Shown one piece after another: positions 1 through 8,127 of a DNA stretch of 13,563 nt. The DNA comes from Rhodospirillales bacterium (GTDB lineage Bacteria > Pseudomonadota > Alphaproteobacteria > Rhodospirillales > Casp-alpha2), in contig JAJFIE010000111.1 in NCBI GenBank assembly GCA_021775275.1, positions 1 to 13,563 on the forward strand, given 5' to 3'. Each line of letters opens with the position of its first letter. Position 1 is the stretch's first letter. Under the pieces are notes generated by a model. It was not told the origin of the DNA. It did not search any database and saw nothing but the letters and a program-made list of their open reading frames with translations. A program made the position numbers and the translations under genes.

Positions 1-1
1 C

Positions 2-1135
2 GAGCCCCATCGGTGCGGTGAAATTTGGCGACACTCCCTCCCTTACGCCATTTTCATCGGCCTGCTCGGCCTGCTGATTGCCCAGGCCAGCGAGCCAATT
101 TTGACTGCATTTGGCCAGACACCCGAATTGGCTGCCGAAGGCGGTCGTATCATGCAGATCACCGGCTTTGGCCTTCCGGCATTCATGATGATTCTGACCA
201 CGGCATTTTTTCTTGAAGGCATCAAGCGACCCGTTCCCTGGATGATGGTCATGATTATCGCAAATGCCATGAATATTGTATTGAACTGGGTTTTTATTTT
301 TGGTGAATTCGGTCTCCCGGCCATGGGTGCGGATGGCGCGGTATGGGCCACCACAGGCGTCCGGTATATTTCTGCGGTCATGCTCATCGGTTATGTGGTG
401 TGGATGCGTGACCATAAACTTTTTTCGGTTCGTGGTCGCTTGCTGGCCCCGTGGCGGTCATTGACACAGCAACGCCGGATTGGTTACGCGTCGGGCATCA
501 GCCTGGCGGCAGAAACCAATGCGTTCGCTGTGGTTAATATATTTGCGGGCTGGGTCGGTATCCTGCCACTGGCGGCTTTTGGCATTACCTTCAATCTGAT
601 CACCATGGTATTTATGGTAACGCTGGGTCTCGGGTCTGCCACCTCTGTGCGTGTCGGCATCGCTCATGGCGCAAAAAAACACGTCGATCTGGCTTTGAGC
701 GGATGGACCGGACTCGGCGTAAATACAATCGCAATGATCGGGTTTGGCATCCTGTTCGTTCTTGGCGCCGAACCACTGGCGAAACTGTTTTCCGAAGACC
801 CCGCTCTGGTCAGTGTCGCAACCCCGATGATCGCTTTCACGGCAATATTTTTGATTGTCGATGGTGGTCAGGGTATCATGATTAATGCACTCCGCGGTCG
901 CCAGGATATCTGGGTACCCAGCATCATCCAGGTATTCGCCTTTTTCGCTGTGATGCTGCCAAGCACCTATTTTCTTACATTTAATGGTGGACGGGGCGCC
1001 ATGGGATTGGTCGAAGGGATCTTGATTGGCTCCACCGTATCCGTCGCGTTTTTGATCTGGCGGTTTTACCGACTCGCAAGGAAGGATGCGCGCAAAAAAT
1101 CGGCTGATATAGACTCGCACACAATATCGGCGTAG
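2..1135 (+). CDS. MATE-family multidrug/cation antiporter, 5'-truncated by the window edge
   Basis: The frame is open from base 2, so the gene starts upstream; about 377 residues are visible of the roughly 440-460 usual for the family, so something like 80 residues are missing. MATE proteins are inner-membrane Na+- or H+-coupled exporters of drugs and organic cations. Seen here: many hydrophobic segments; the loop with GLPAMGADGAVWATTGVR, which resembles the 'GLPAMGAxGAA' loop of NorM-type proteins; and a second half beginning near GYASGISLAAETNAFA, matching the two-fold six-plus-six helix layout. The C-terminus is a short basic tail rich in K and R, as expected for a cytoplasmic end. The family call is strong; the substrate cannot be told. 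The TauE-like gene follows after 84 bp on the same strand, with no clear terminator between. Confidence 0.88.
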   Translation, partial: EPHRCGEIWRHSLPYAIFIGLLGLLIAQASEPILTAFGQTPELAAEGGRIMQITGFGLPAFMMILTTAFFLEGIKRPVPWMMVMIIANAMNIVLNWVFIFGEFGLPAMGADGAVWATTGVRYISAVMLIGYVVWMRDHKLFSVRGRLLAPWRSLTQQRRIGYASGISLAAETNAFAVVNIFAGWVGILPLAAFGITFNLITMVFMVTLGLGSATSVRVGIAHGAKKHVDLALSGWTGLGVNTIAMIGFGILFVLGAEPLAKLFSEDPALVSVATPMIAFTAIFLIVDGGQGIMINALRGRQDIWVPSIIQVFAFFAVMLPSTYFLTFNGGRGAMGLVEGILIGSTVSVAFLIWRFYRLARKDARKKSADIDSHTISA

Positions 1136-1219
1136 GCAGTACCCTCCGGCGTTCTGGCGCCAATAAATCATCAATGCCATCGCGGGCTGTTTCCGGCGAA
1201 TGCGACAAGTTAGAAAATC

Positions 1220-2143
1220 ATGGAAATTTATCTCCCCATCGCAGGTATTTCACTGAACCTGTTCATGGTTCTGGGGCTGGGTGGCGGGATTGGCGTGCTG
1301 TCCGGCATGTTTGGTGTCGGTGGAGGATTTCTGCTGACACCCTTGCTTATGATTATTGGTATTCCACCGTCCATTGCCGTTGCCTCGGCAGCCAATCAGG
1401 TTGTCGGCGCCAGCGTTTCCGGCTGCCTGGGCCATTGGCGACGCAACAATGTGGATACCAAAATGGGCCTTGTGTTGCTCGGCGGTGGACTGGTGGGCTC
1501 GTCCCTGGGTGTCTGGTTATACGGTGTTTTGGAGAACATGGGGCAAATCGATCTCGTTATATCTCTGTGTTATGTGATTCTGCTCGGCCTGATCGGGACC
1601 TTCATGTTTATTGAGGCATCGCGAACGATCCTGAAAACGCGTCAGAAACGCACCCGGGATATCGCACGGGGCCAAAAACGACATCACTGGATGCACGGGC
1701 TGCCATTCAAAGTCAGATTCCGGAAATCACACCTCTATATCAGTATTTTTGTTCCCATCAGCGTCGGCCTGTTCGTCGGTATTCTTTCTGCCGTCATGGG
1801 TGTTGGCGGCGGATTCGTCATCGTTCCGGCAATGATCTATCTGATTGGAATGCCGACTTCGGTCGTCGTCGGCACCTCGTTGTTCCAGATCATTTTTGTC
1901 AGCGCCAATGTAACTGTCCTACAGGCCTCCCTGCATCAGTCGGTGGACGTTGTTCTCGCGGTTCTGTTGTTGATCGGTGGGGTTATCGGCGCGCAACTGG
2001 GGGCCCGTCTGGGCGCGAAAATCCGCGCCGAGGAACTGCGGTTGCTGCTGGCGCTACTGGTTTTATCCATGGGGTTGAAGGTCGGCTATGGATTAATTAT
2101 CGCGCCCACAGAGCTTTATTCCTCTTTCCTGCTAAAGGGGTGA
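1220..2143 (+). CDS. TauE/SafE-family membrane anion (sulfite/organosulfonate) exporter
   Basis: A 307-residue integral membrane protein with the two-fold repeat of the TauE/SafE family (Pfam TauE). The signature appears twice: SGMFGVGGGFLLTPLL near residues 28-43 and SAVMGVGGGFVIVPAM in the second half, each opening a bundle of hydrophobic segments. The halves are joined by a long basic loop (about residues 134-168, rich in K, R and H), presumably cytoplasmic. Known members export sulfite or sulfoacetate, or import thiosulfate; the substrate here is not evident, and no sulfur genes lie in the window. The start is the ATG at 1220; the ribosome site before it is weak. It may be cotranscribed with the MATE gene. 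The family call is firm, the transported anion unknown. Confidence 0.85.
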   Translation: MEIYLPIAGISLNLFMVLGLGGGIGVLSGMFGVGGGFLLTPLLMIIGIPPSIAVASAANQVVGASVSGCLGHWRRNNVDTKMGLVLLGGGLVGSSLGVWLYGVLENMGQIDLVISLCYVILLGLIGTFMFIEASRTILKTRQKRTRDIARGQKRHHWMHGLPFKVRFRKSHLYISIFVPISVGLFVGILSAVMGVGGGFVIVPAMIYLIGMPTSVVVGTSLFQIIFVSANVTVLQASLHQSVDVVLAVLLLIGGVIGAQLGARLGAKIRAEELRLLLALLVLSMGLKVGYGLIIAPTELYSSFLLKG

Positions 2144-2347
2144 ACCTGAAAAATCCGCGCAGGACGCTCTTCATCACAGGGTCCTGTTTACAGGTTACCT
2201 GCCAATTCGTACCATTTGCACAGGTAAATGTCGTTTACGGAGATTTTTATGCCTCCGTCACCAAAATTACCCATCAAACAATTGAAATAATGACGGAAAT
2301 CAGGCCAATAATAAAAAACCGCCTTTTGACAATCAGGGAACGCTTGT
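2144..2347 (+). promoter_or_regulatory. Leader of tdm with clustered CAGG/CCTG dyads and a possible promoter
   Basis: This 204-bp gap holds no convincing gene. It contains a dyad ACAGG-GT-CCTGT at 2176-2187, a second dyad CAGGT-T-ACCTG at 2191-2201, and a further half-like copy ACAGGTAA at 2220-2227. The spacing and shared CAGGT core suggest an operator for a dimeric regulator. An alternative fold pairs CAGGAC (2160-2165) with GTCCTG (2181-2186), which could be a weak terminator for the TauE gene. A possible sigma-70 promoter is TTGAAA (2282-2287) with AATAAT (2307-2312), though the 19-bp spacer is long. A Shine-Dalgarno-like AGGGA (2335-2339) sits 8 bases before the tdm ATG. Confidence 0.35.
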
Positions 2348-4708
2348 ATGGATGGCGCTGAGACAATAATCGCCGATACGTCAAGGGAACGGGCCTTATG
2401 GCCCGGTTGGTCTACATTGCCCACAGGGACCGAGCGGTACCGGATACCCGGCGGCGGGGCCATTACCGTGGCGGTTGAAGCAGGCGACCATCTATCGTTG
2501 ATTGATGTGGAAGGGGGGCAGAATTGCGAACTGGTTGCATTCAGTCGCAATTGGGAACCCGCGCCTGAATTGCTGGAAATCAAGGCAACAAGCGACGGCA
2601 GCGGCATTCGCCAGTGGTTATCCGCCACAGACCACAACGGCGCCCTGGCCACAAGACTGTCCGGCCTTGGCGCAAAACTGGAAAATCTGCGGTCCGCCTC
2701 GTTTTTCGGACCCGATGGCCAGGCTGGCGAGCGGGCGGTATTTGATGCTGCCGAGGATGGCGTCCTCGTTCTCGTCGCGCCGGGTGCGCCGATGCGGGTG
2801 GATGCGCAAAACCCGCCTACGGAAATCGAGTTGCAGATCGTACGCGCCAGGCCGTTCGAAGAACGTGACCCTGTGCTACCGGACCCATTGACGACTCCGC
2901 GCCTTGATTTTCGCATTGATCGCGCATCCGCCACTTCCTATGAAGTGAAAGCCGGTGAATTCATCCAGATCATCGATGTTCAGGGCCAGCAGTGCTCCGA
3001 CTTTCAGGCGTTTACCGTTGCCGGACTGGATAAGGGCATAGAGCGGTGTCTCGATATCACCACAACCCGGACACTGATGGCGCAGGGCTATCCCGGCCCC
3101 GGCCTGTTCGCCAAATACTACGATCAGGACATGCAGCCCCTCGTGGAAATCATCCAGGACAACTGCCAGCGTCATGATGCGTTTGGTCTGGCCTGTACGG
3201 CGAAATACTACGAAGACATGGGCTATCCGGGCCACGTGAACTGTTCGGATAATTTCAATTTTGCCCTCAAGGACTATCCGGTTACGCCCCGGCGCGGCTG
3301 GATGGCCATGAACTTCTTCTATAACACCGCAATCGATGATGCGAACCAGTTCTATCTGGACGAGCCGTGGTCACGTCCGGGCGACTATGTGCTGCTGAAG
3401 GCACTGACCGATATGGTCTGCGTATCGTCCGCCTGCCCCTGTGATGTCGATGCGGCCAACGGCTGGAATCCGACGGATATTCATGTTCGAACCTATTCAC
3501 CCAACGAGAGTTTCCGGTCGTCCATCGGATACCGGAAACGTCCAGATGCGGATGCCGCCATGACCACGGAAACAGGATTTCACACCCGAACGTCAGCATT
3601 GACCAGAGACTATGTCGAATACAATGGTTTCTGGATGCCCAATACCTATACAAACCACGGCGCCATTGCCGAATACTGGGCATGCCGTGAAAAGTGCATC
3701 ATCATGGACCTGTCGGCCTTGCGGAAGTTCGAGATCGTGGGGACCGATGCCGAAGCCCTGATGCAGCACTGCCTGACCCGGAACGTGCGGCGCATGGCGG
3801 ACGGACACGTCGTTTACACCGCCATGTGCTACGACACCGGCACCATGATCGACGACGGCACCCTGTTCCGGTTGGGGCCCGACAATTTCCGCTGGATTGG
3901 CGGCAGTGACTATGGCGGCGAATGGATGCGCGACAAAGCCCGGGAACTGGGTCTGAAGAATGTCCGCGTAAGATCGTCCACGGATCAGTTGCACAATGTG
4001 GCTGTTCAGGGGCCTTTGAGCCGCGACATCCTGAAACAGGTCGTCTGGACCCCGCCCAAACAACCATCCATGGACGAAATGGACTGGTTTCGTTTCGCCA
4101 TCGGGCGTATCGGCGATTTCGACGGGATTCCCATCATTGTCTCGCGTACGGGATATTCCGGGGAACTGGGGTATGAAGTTTTCTGCCACCCCGGCGATGC
4201 TGCCGCCGTATGGGACGCCATCTGGGCCGTGGGCGAGCCCCTCGGCATGCTGCCACTGGGTCTCGAAGCTCTGGATATGCTGCGCATTGAATCAGGTCTG
4301 ATATTTGCGGGCTATGAGTTCGACGATCAAACCGACCCCTTTGAAGCAGGCATCGGCTTCACCGTTCCGCTCAAATCCAAGCAAGAAGACTTCTGCGGGC
4401 GCGAAGCGCTGATCCGCCGCAAGGAATCACCCCAGCGAAAACTGGTGGGTCTCGAACTGGTTGGTGACGAACCTGCGGCAAATGGTGATTGCGTCCACGT
4501 GGGGCGCCATCAGGTTGGTACGGTGACAAGCGCCACGCGTTCGCCGGTGTTGAAGAAAAACATCGCACTCTGCCGCATGGCCATAGAGCACACAGAACCG
4601 GGAACGGAAGTTGAAATCGGGAAACTTGACGGCCATAGCAAGCGACTGCCTGCCACAGTTGTTCCGTTTCCTTTTTATGACCCTGAAAAGACACGGCCGC
4701 GGTCTTGA
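2348..4708 (+). CDS. tdm: Trimethylamine N-oxide demethylase (DUF1989 plus GcvT-like folate domain)
   Basis: A 786-residue protein that should convert TMAO to dimethylamine and formaldehyde in the cytoplasm, passing the one-carbon unit to tetrahydrofolate. Residues about 15-180 and 190-395 look like two copies of a DUF1989-type fold (IDVEGGQNC ending at C60; IDVQGQQC ending at C216). The second copy carries C273, H276 and the CPC motif C363/C365, the kind of Cys/His set assigned to Zn and Fe binding in Methylocella Tdm. Residues about 410-786 are a GcvT/aminomethyltransferase fold with SRTGYSGELGYEVF and an EAGIGFTV motif. The length and domain order fit Tdm. The start is supported by AGGGA 8 bases upstream. 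tmm follows after 79 bp, which supports the pathway call. DmdA and plain GcvT are far shorter and lack DUF1989. Family assignment is from remembered motifs, not a search. Confidence 0.87.
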   Translation: MDGAETIIADTSRERALWPGWSTLPTGTERYRIPGGGAITVAVEAGDHLSLIDVEGGQNCELVAFSRNWEPAPELLEIKATSDGSGIRQWLSATDHNGALATRLSGLGAKLENLRSASFFGPDGQAGERAVFDAAEDGVLVLVAPGAPMRVDAQNPPTEIELQIVRARPFEERDPVLPDPLTTPRLDFRIDRASATSYEVKAGEFIQIIDVQGQQCSDFQAFTVAGLDKGIERCLDITTTRTLMAQGYPGPGLFAKYYDQDMQPLVEIIQDNCQRHDAFGLACTAKYYEDMGYPGHVNCSDNFNFALKDYPVTPRRGWMAMNFFYNTAIDDANQFYLDEPWSRPGDYVLLKALTDMVCVSSACPCDVDAANGWNPTDIHVRTYSPNESFRSSIGYRKRPDADAAMTTETGFHTRTSALTRDYVEYNGFWMPNTYTNHGAIAEYWACREKCIIMDLSALRKFEIVGTDAEALMQHCLTRNVRRMADGHVVYTAMCYDTGTMIDDGTLFRLGPDNFRWIGGSDYGGEWMRDKARELGLKNVRVRSSTDQLHNVAVQGPLSRDILKQVVWTPPKQPSMDEMDWFRFAIGRIGDFDGIPIIVSRTGYSGELGYEVFCHPGDAAAVWDAIWAVGEPLGMLPLGLEALDMLRIESGLIFAGYEFDDQTDPFEAGIGFTVPLKSKQEDFCGREALIRRKESPQRKLVGLELVGDEPAANGDCVHVGRHQVGTVTSATRSPVLKKNIALCRMAIEHTEPGTEVEIGKLDGHSKRLPATVVPFPFYDPEKTRPRS

Positions 4709-4735
4709 CGGGCGGTCCTGGCAGGCGCGAATGAT

Positions 4736-4764
4736 TTGTTCAATCTAATTACGGTTTTAATAAT
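4736..4764 (+). promoter_or_regulatory. Possible weak promoter in the tdm-tmm gap
   Basis: TTGTTC (4736-4741) is followed 17 bp later by AATAAT (4759-4764). The -10 matches 5 of 6 consensus positions, but the -35 matches only about half. It would let tmm be transcribed apart from tdm, with a short leader ending in the GGGAGG ribosome site. The 79-bp gap shows no terminator hairpin, so read-through from tdm is equally possible. Confidence 0.22.
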
Positions 4765-4787
4765 TGAAATCCACACGGGAGGTTAAT

Positions 4788-6125
4788 ATGACGAGAGTTG
4801 CAATTCTGGGCGCGGGACCATCCGGGCTCGCACAATTACGGGCATTTCAGTCCGCGGCCGCAAAAGGCGAGGAAATCCCTGAAATCGTCTGCTATGAGAA
4901 GCAGGATAACTGGGGTGGCCTGTGGAATTACACATGGCGCACCGGCGTCGATGAATACGGCGAGCCCGTTCATTGCTCCATGTACCGGTATCTGTGGTCG
5001 AACGGCCCGAAGGAAGGCCTTGAATTTGCCGATTACACCTTCGATGAACACTTTGGCAAAGATCTTGCCTCCTTCCCACCGCGTGAAGTCCTGTTCGATT
5101 ACATCGAAGGCCGGGTCCTGAAAGCCGACGTCCGCAAATTCATCAAGTTCCAGACGGCAGTCCGGCACGTTACCTATAATGATGACACCGGCATGTTCTC
5201 GGTAACCGTTCACGACCTGCCCAATGACCGTGAATACACCGAAGAATTTGATAACGTTATCTGCGCAACCGGCCACTTCTCCACGCCCAACGTGCCGGAA
5301 TATAAAGGCTTTGATGTCTTTGGCGGTCGTGTCCTGCACGCCCATGATTTCCGCGATGCGCTGGAATTCAAGGACAAGGACATCCTGATCATCGGCACGT
5401 CCTACTCGGCCGAGGATATTGGCTCACAATGCTGGAAGTATGGTTGCAAATCCGTCACGGTTTCCCACCGCACAGCGCCCATGGGCTACAAGTGGCCGGA
5501 CAACTGGCAGGAAGTGCCAATCCTGACCCATATGGACAAGGATACGGCCTACTTCAAGGATGGCACATCCAAGAAAGTTGACGCCGTCATTCTGTGCACC
5601 GGTTATGTCCATTCATTCCCGTTCATGGAAGAAAGCCTGAAACTTCGTACGGCAAACCGCCTGGCGACGGCAGACCTCTACAAGGGCGTTTTCTGGGTCG
5701 ATAACCCCAAGCTCTCCTATCTTGGCATGCAGGACCAGTGGTTCACCTTTAACATGTTCGATGCCCAGGCCTGGTACGTGCGTGATGTCATTATGGGTAA
5801 AATTGATGTGCCGGACCGTGACGCCCGCGCCGCCGATGTGGTGGAACGGGTCGCCCGCGAAGATGCCGGCGAGGACGACTACTACGCGATCCGTTATCAG
5901 GGCGATTACGTCCAGGAACTCATCGATGAAACAGACTATCCCAGCTTCGACGTAGAGGGTGCAAATCAGGCCTTCTTTGAGTGGAAGAAAAACAAGAAAA
6001 AAGACATCATGGCCTTCCGCAACCTGTCCCACAAATCGGTGATGACGGGCAAGCAGGCGCCGCCGCACCACACACCGTGGAAGGATTGCCTGGATGATTC
6101 AATGGAAGACTACCTGAAGGCCTGA
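4788..6125 (+). CDS. tmm: Trimethylamine monooxygenase (flavin-containing, TMA to TMAO)
   Basis: A 445-residue class B flavin monooxygenase using FAD, NADPH and O2 to oxidise trimethylamine to TMAO. The FAD motif is GAGPSG at residues 8-13. The FMO signature FxGxxxHxxxF is seen as [11 protein letters not shown] (178-188). The NADPH motif GTSYSAED lies at 203-210, with Y206 at the position of the mobile active-site tyrosine (Y207) described in Roseovarius Tmm. Stretches such as [37 protein letters not shown] and the HHTPWK C-terminal region match Roseobacter Tmm as I recall it almost word for word. The ATG at 4788 is preferred: GGGAGG (4777-4782) sits 5 bases upstream and the product then begins [10 protein letters not shown] like known Tmm. 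An in-frame TTG at 4764 lies upstream of that site. Its product is the substrate of the upstream Tdm. A strong terminator follows. Confidence 0.95.
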   Translation: MTRVAILGAGPSGLAQLRAFQSAAAKGEEIPEIVCYEKQDNWGGLWNYTWRTGVDEYGEPVHCSMYRYLWSNGPKEGLEFADYTFDEHFGKDLASFPPREVLFDYIEGRVLKADVRKFIKFQTAVRHVTYNDDTGMFSVTVHDLPNDREYTEEFDNVICATGHFSTPNVPEYKGFDVFGGRVLHAHDFRDALEFKDKDILIIGTSYSAEDIGSQCWKYGCKSVTVSHRTAPMGYKWPDNWQEVPILTHMDKDTAYFKDGTSKKVDAVILCTGYVHSFPFMEESLKLRTANRLATADLYKGVFWVDNPKLSYLGMQDQWFTFNMFDAQAWYVRDVIMGKIDVPDRDARAADVVERVAREDAGEDDYYAIRYQGDYVQELIDETDYPSFDVEGANQAFFEWKKNKKKDIMAFRNLSHKSVMTGKQAPPHHTPWKDCLDDSMEDYLKA

Positions 6126-6149
6126 GTTTCCTGATAAATTCAGGACATC

Positions 6150-6184
6150 AATGGCGCGGGCTTCGGTCCGCGCCATTTTGTTTC
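6150..6184 (+). terminator. Rho-independent terminator after tmm
   Basis: A perfect 10-bp stem, AATGGCGCGG (6150-6159) paired with CCGCGCCATT (6168-6177), closes an 8-base loop containing CTTCGG and is followed by a T-rich tail (TTGTTT). It lies 24 bp after the tmm stop and separates the methylamine block from the phosphoribosyltransferase gene. Confidence 0.88.
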
Positions 6185-6255
6185 CCGCTTGATTGATCAG
6201 ACCGGCATTGTGATGATGCCGACGGTGGAACATGAACGCCGGGAAGGGAATCACG

Positions 6256-6810
6256 ATGATCGAAAAGACATATATTACGGCGCAAGAACTGCTCGACGAC
6301 TCCTTCCGTCTGGCCCTGAAAATCATGGAAGACGGGTTTCGCCCGAACTATATCGTCGGCATCTGGCGCGGCGGCACGCCGGTGGGAATCGCGGTTCAGG
6401 AACTGCTGGATTTTCATGGCTTCCCGTCGGATCACATCGCCATCCGCACGTCATCCTACGACGGCATCGAAAATCAGCGTGACGAGGTGCGTGTTCACGG
6501 CCTGCATTACATTATCGAGAACGTAAATGCCGAGGATTCCCTGCTGATCGTCGATGATGTGTTTGATTCCGGACGCAGCGTTCAGGCAGTCATCGATACG
6601 ATCCATGAACAGTCGCGAAAAAACACACCAAACACCATCCGCATCGCCACGGTTTACTACAAGCCCTCCAAACGCCAGGTCGCGTGCACACCCGATTACT
6701 ACATTCATGAAACCGATGAGTGGCTGGTTTTCCCCCACGAGCTACAGGGCCTGACCAGGGAAGAAGTCGCCGCCAGCAAGCCCATCGCCCTGGGAAAGGG
6801 AAAGGCCTAG
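6256..6810 (+). CDS. Type I phosphoribosyltransferase, hypoxanthine/xanthine-guanine type
   Basis: A 184-residue protein with the PRPP-binding loop VDDVFDSGRS at residues 99-108 (hydrophobic strand, two acidic residues, then the Gly-containing loop) and an upstream GIWRGGTPVG element that binds pyrophosphate in these folds. Such enzymes join a purine or related base to PRPP in the cytoplasm for salvage. The loop has Ser where many members have Thr (DTGxT), a tolerated variation. The ATG at 6256 is chosen because GGGAAGGGA (6241-6249) sits at proper spacing; an in-frame ATG at 6232 would put that site inside the gene. It is a single gene behind the tmm terminator and convergent with the M20 gene, 12 bp away. 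The base specificity cannot be decided; a regulatory or non-purine role remains possible. Confidence 0.82.
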   Translation: MIEKTYITAQELLDDSFRLALKIMEDGFRPNYIVGIWRGGTPVGIAVQELLDFHGFPSDHIAIRTSSYDGIENQRDEVRVHGLHYIIENVNAEDSLLIVDDVFDSGRSVQAVIDTIHEQSRKNTPNTIRIATVYYKPSKRQVACTPDYYIHETDEWLVFPHELQGLTREEVAASKPIALGKGKA

Positions 6811-6822
6811 TCGGATCGGTAG

Positions 6823-8127
6823 CTAGCGCTTTTCGACCCCGCACCACGCCGCCATGAAAACCGCCAGGACCTGCACAACTTCCATCATGCTGTCGATGGA
6901 CACCCATTCATCAATACCGTGATAATCACTTCCCTGCGGACCGTAACAGGTCGCTGGCGTATTGCCATACAGCTCAAAAAACCGGCAGTCCGTCGTCGCC
7001 GTGGACGCCATCATTTCGATGGGCGCATTGGTGATCCGCCGGTGGGCGTCGGCCAGCGACGTCATCAGATCGCCGCCCTCATCCATCACGCATCCCTCGG
7101 CCTGAAACCCTCGGTACTCAATGCGGGCGTTGGCGCCGTTCAGCCGCGGGTCAGTCTTTACCGCGTCGGCAACCTTGTCTTCCAGTCGCCGGCGAACGGA
7201 CGGCAGACTCATGCCGGGATAAAACCCCACACGCACATCGACGACGCTTGAGCACGGCACCGTGGACGCCCAGTCACCGCCACTGATTTTGCCCAGATTG
7301 AAATTCACCGGATGACTGTGATCGCAGTATTGCGGGTGGCGGTTTTCCGGCAGGTTCCATTCATCCTCGATCTCGCGCAGGTTCTCGAACACCGCATAGG
7401 CCGCTTCAATGGCGTTGATCCCGGCGGACGTGTCCAGCACATGCGCGGGCTTGCCGGTCAGATGAACGGTCAGCCACATGACCCCAAGCTGGGCGGTCAT
7501 CAGCTGTTGGTGGAAAGGTTCCGGGATCACGGCGGCGTCTGCGCTATAGCCACGGGCCAGACAGGCCAATGCGCCATTGCCGGTGCATTCCTCTTCGACC
7601 ACTGACTGCATGATGACGCGGGACGCCGGTTGCAGACCCATCGTGCGAAGCGCCTCAAACGCCATACAGTAGGCAACCACACCGGCCTTCATGTCGGCGC
7701 TGCCACGGCCATAGACCCGGCCATCGCGCACGACCGGATCAAACGGGTGACTGGTCCACAGGCTGACATCGCCCGTCGGCACCACATCGATATGTCCGTT
7801 CAGGATAAGCGACTTTCCCGCAGCCTGCCCGTCCCCCGCCTGTCCCGAAGGATGGTGAATGCCGACAATGTTCTCGCGGCCTGCGTAGTTATCGATAACG
7901 GGTGGCGAAAACCCCGGCAGGTCCTTGATATCATCGAGGTTGATATCGAATCGCTCGACCTCCAGCCCCATGCCGCTGAACCGCTCGGCCATGATATCCT
8001 GCGCGCCCTGTTCCTGACCCAGCAGGCTTCCCTGCCGCACCAGATCACACAGGAACTGAACGGCCTGATCGCGCTGTCCCTGCACGGTGTCGCGCAACTC
8101 GCCTAAAAAACCGTCATCCATCGCCAT
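6823..8127 (-). CDS. M20-family metallopeptidase / ArgE-DapE-type deacylase
   Basis: A 434-residue soluble enzyme of the M20 family, which removes acyl groups from amino acids or cleaves small peptides using one or two Zn or Co ions. The metal and catalytic set is complete: NGHIDVVP (H112, D114), GSADMKAG (D145, bridging), VVEEECTG (E178-E180, base and ligand), the IPEP glutamate E203 and YHGIDEW (H403). The usual inserted dimerisation domain lies around residues 215-330. The length fits ArgE/DapE-like members (about 375-435). The start has AGGGAG (8131-8136 on the opposite strand) 3 bases upstream of the first ATG; the second ATG at 8121 gives more normal spacing. It overlaps the GNAT gene by 14 bp, so the two are probably translated together. 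The substrate is not evident; an N-acylated diamino acid is one guess from context. Confidence 0.88.
   Translation of the reverse strand: MAMDDGFLGELRDTVQGQRDQAVQFLCDLVRQGSLLGQEQGAQDIMAERFSGMGLEVERFDINLDDIKDLPGFSPPVIDNYAGRENIVGIHHPSGQAGDGQAAGKSLILNGHIDVVPTGDVSLWTSHPFDPVVRDGRVYGRGSADMKAGVVAYCMAFEALRTMGLQPASRVIMQSVVEEECTGNGALACLARGYSADAAVIPEPFHQQLMTAQLGVMWLTVHLTGKPAHVLDTSAGINAIEAAYAVFENLREIEDEWNLPENRHPQYCDHSHPVNFNLGKISGGDWASTVPCSSVVDVRVGFYPGMSLPSVRRRLEDKVADAVKTDPRLNGANARIEYRGFQAEGCVMDEGGDLMTSLADAHRRITNAPIEMMASTATTDCRFFELYGNTPATCYGPQGSDYHGIDEWVSIDSMMEVVQVLAVFMAAWCGVEKR

Noticed and set aside
458..1180. 240-codon minus-strand frame under the MATE gene
   Set aside because: Composition rich in Q, D, H and R without family resemblance; the plus-strand frame is a clear transporter.
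2140..2361. Small plus-strand frame between the TauE gene and tdm
   Set aside because: No ribosome site, runs into the start of tdm, and covers the dyads and candidate promoter.
2348..4708. DMSP demethylase (DmdA) or glycine cleavage T protein
   Set aside because: Both are about 365 residues and lack the DUF1989 part; the fused architecture and the adjacent tmm point to Tdm.
4764..4787. TTG start giving a longer Tmm
   Set aside because: The GGGAGG ribosome site lies inside this extension and known Tmm proteins begin at the MTRVAI equivalent.
7312..8106. Long open frames on the plus strand opposite the M20 gene
   Set aside because: Shadows of GC-rich coding sequence; no recognisable domain, while the minus-strand frame has a full M20 metal set.
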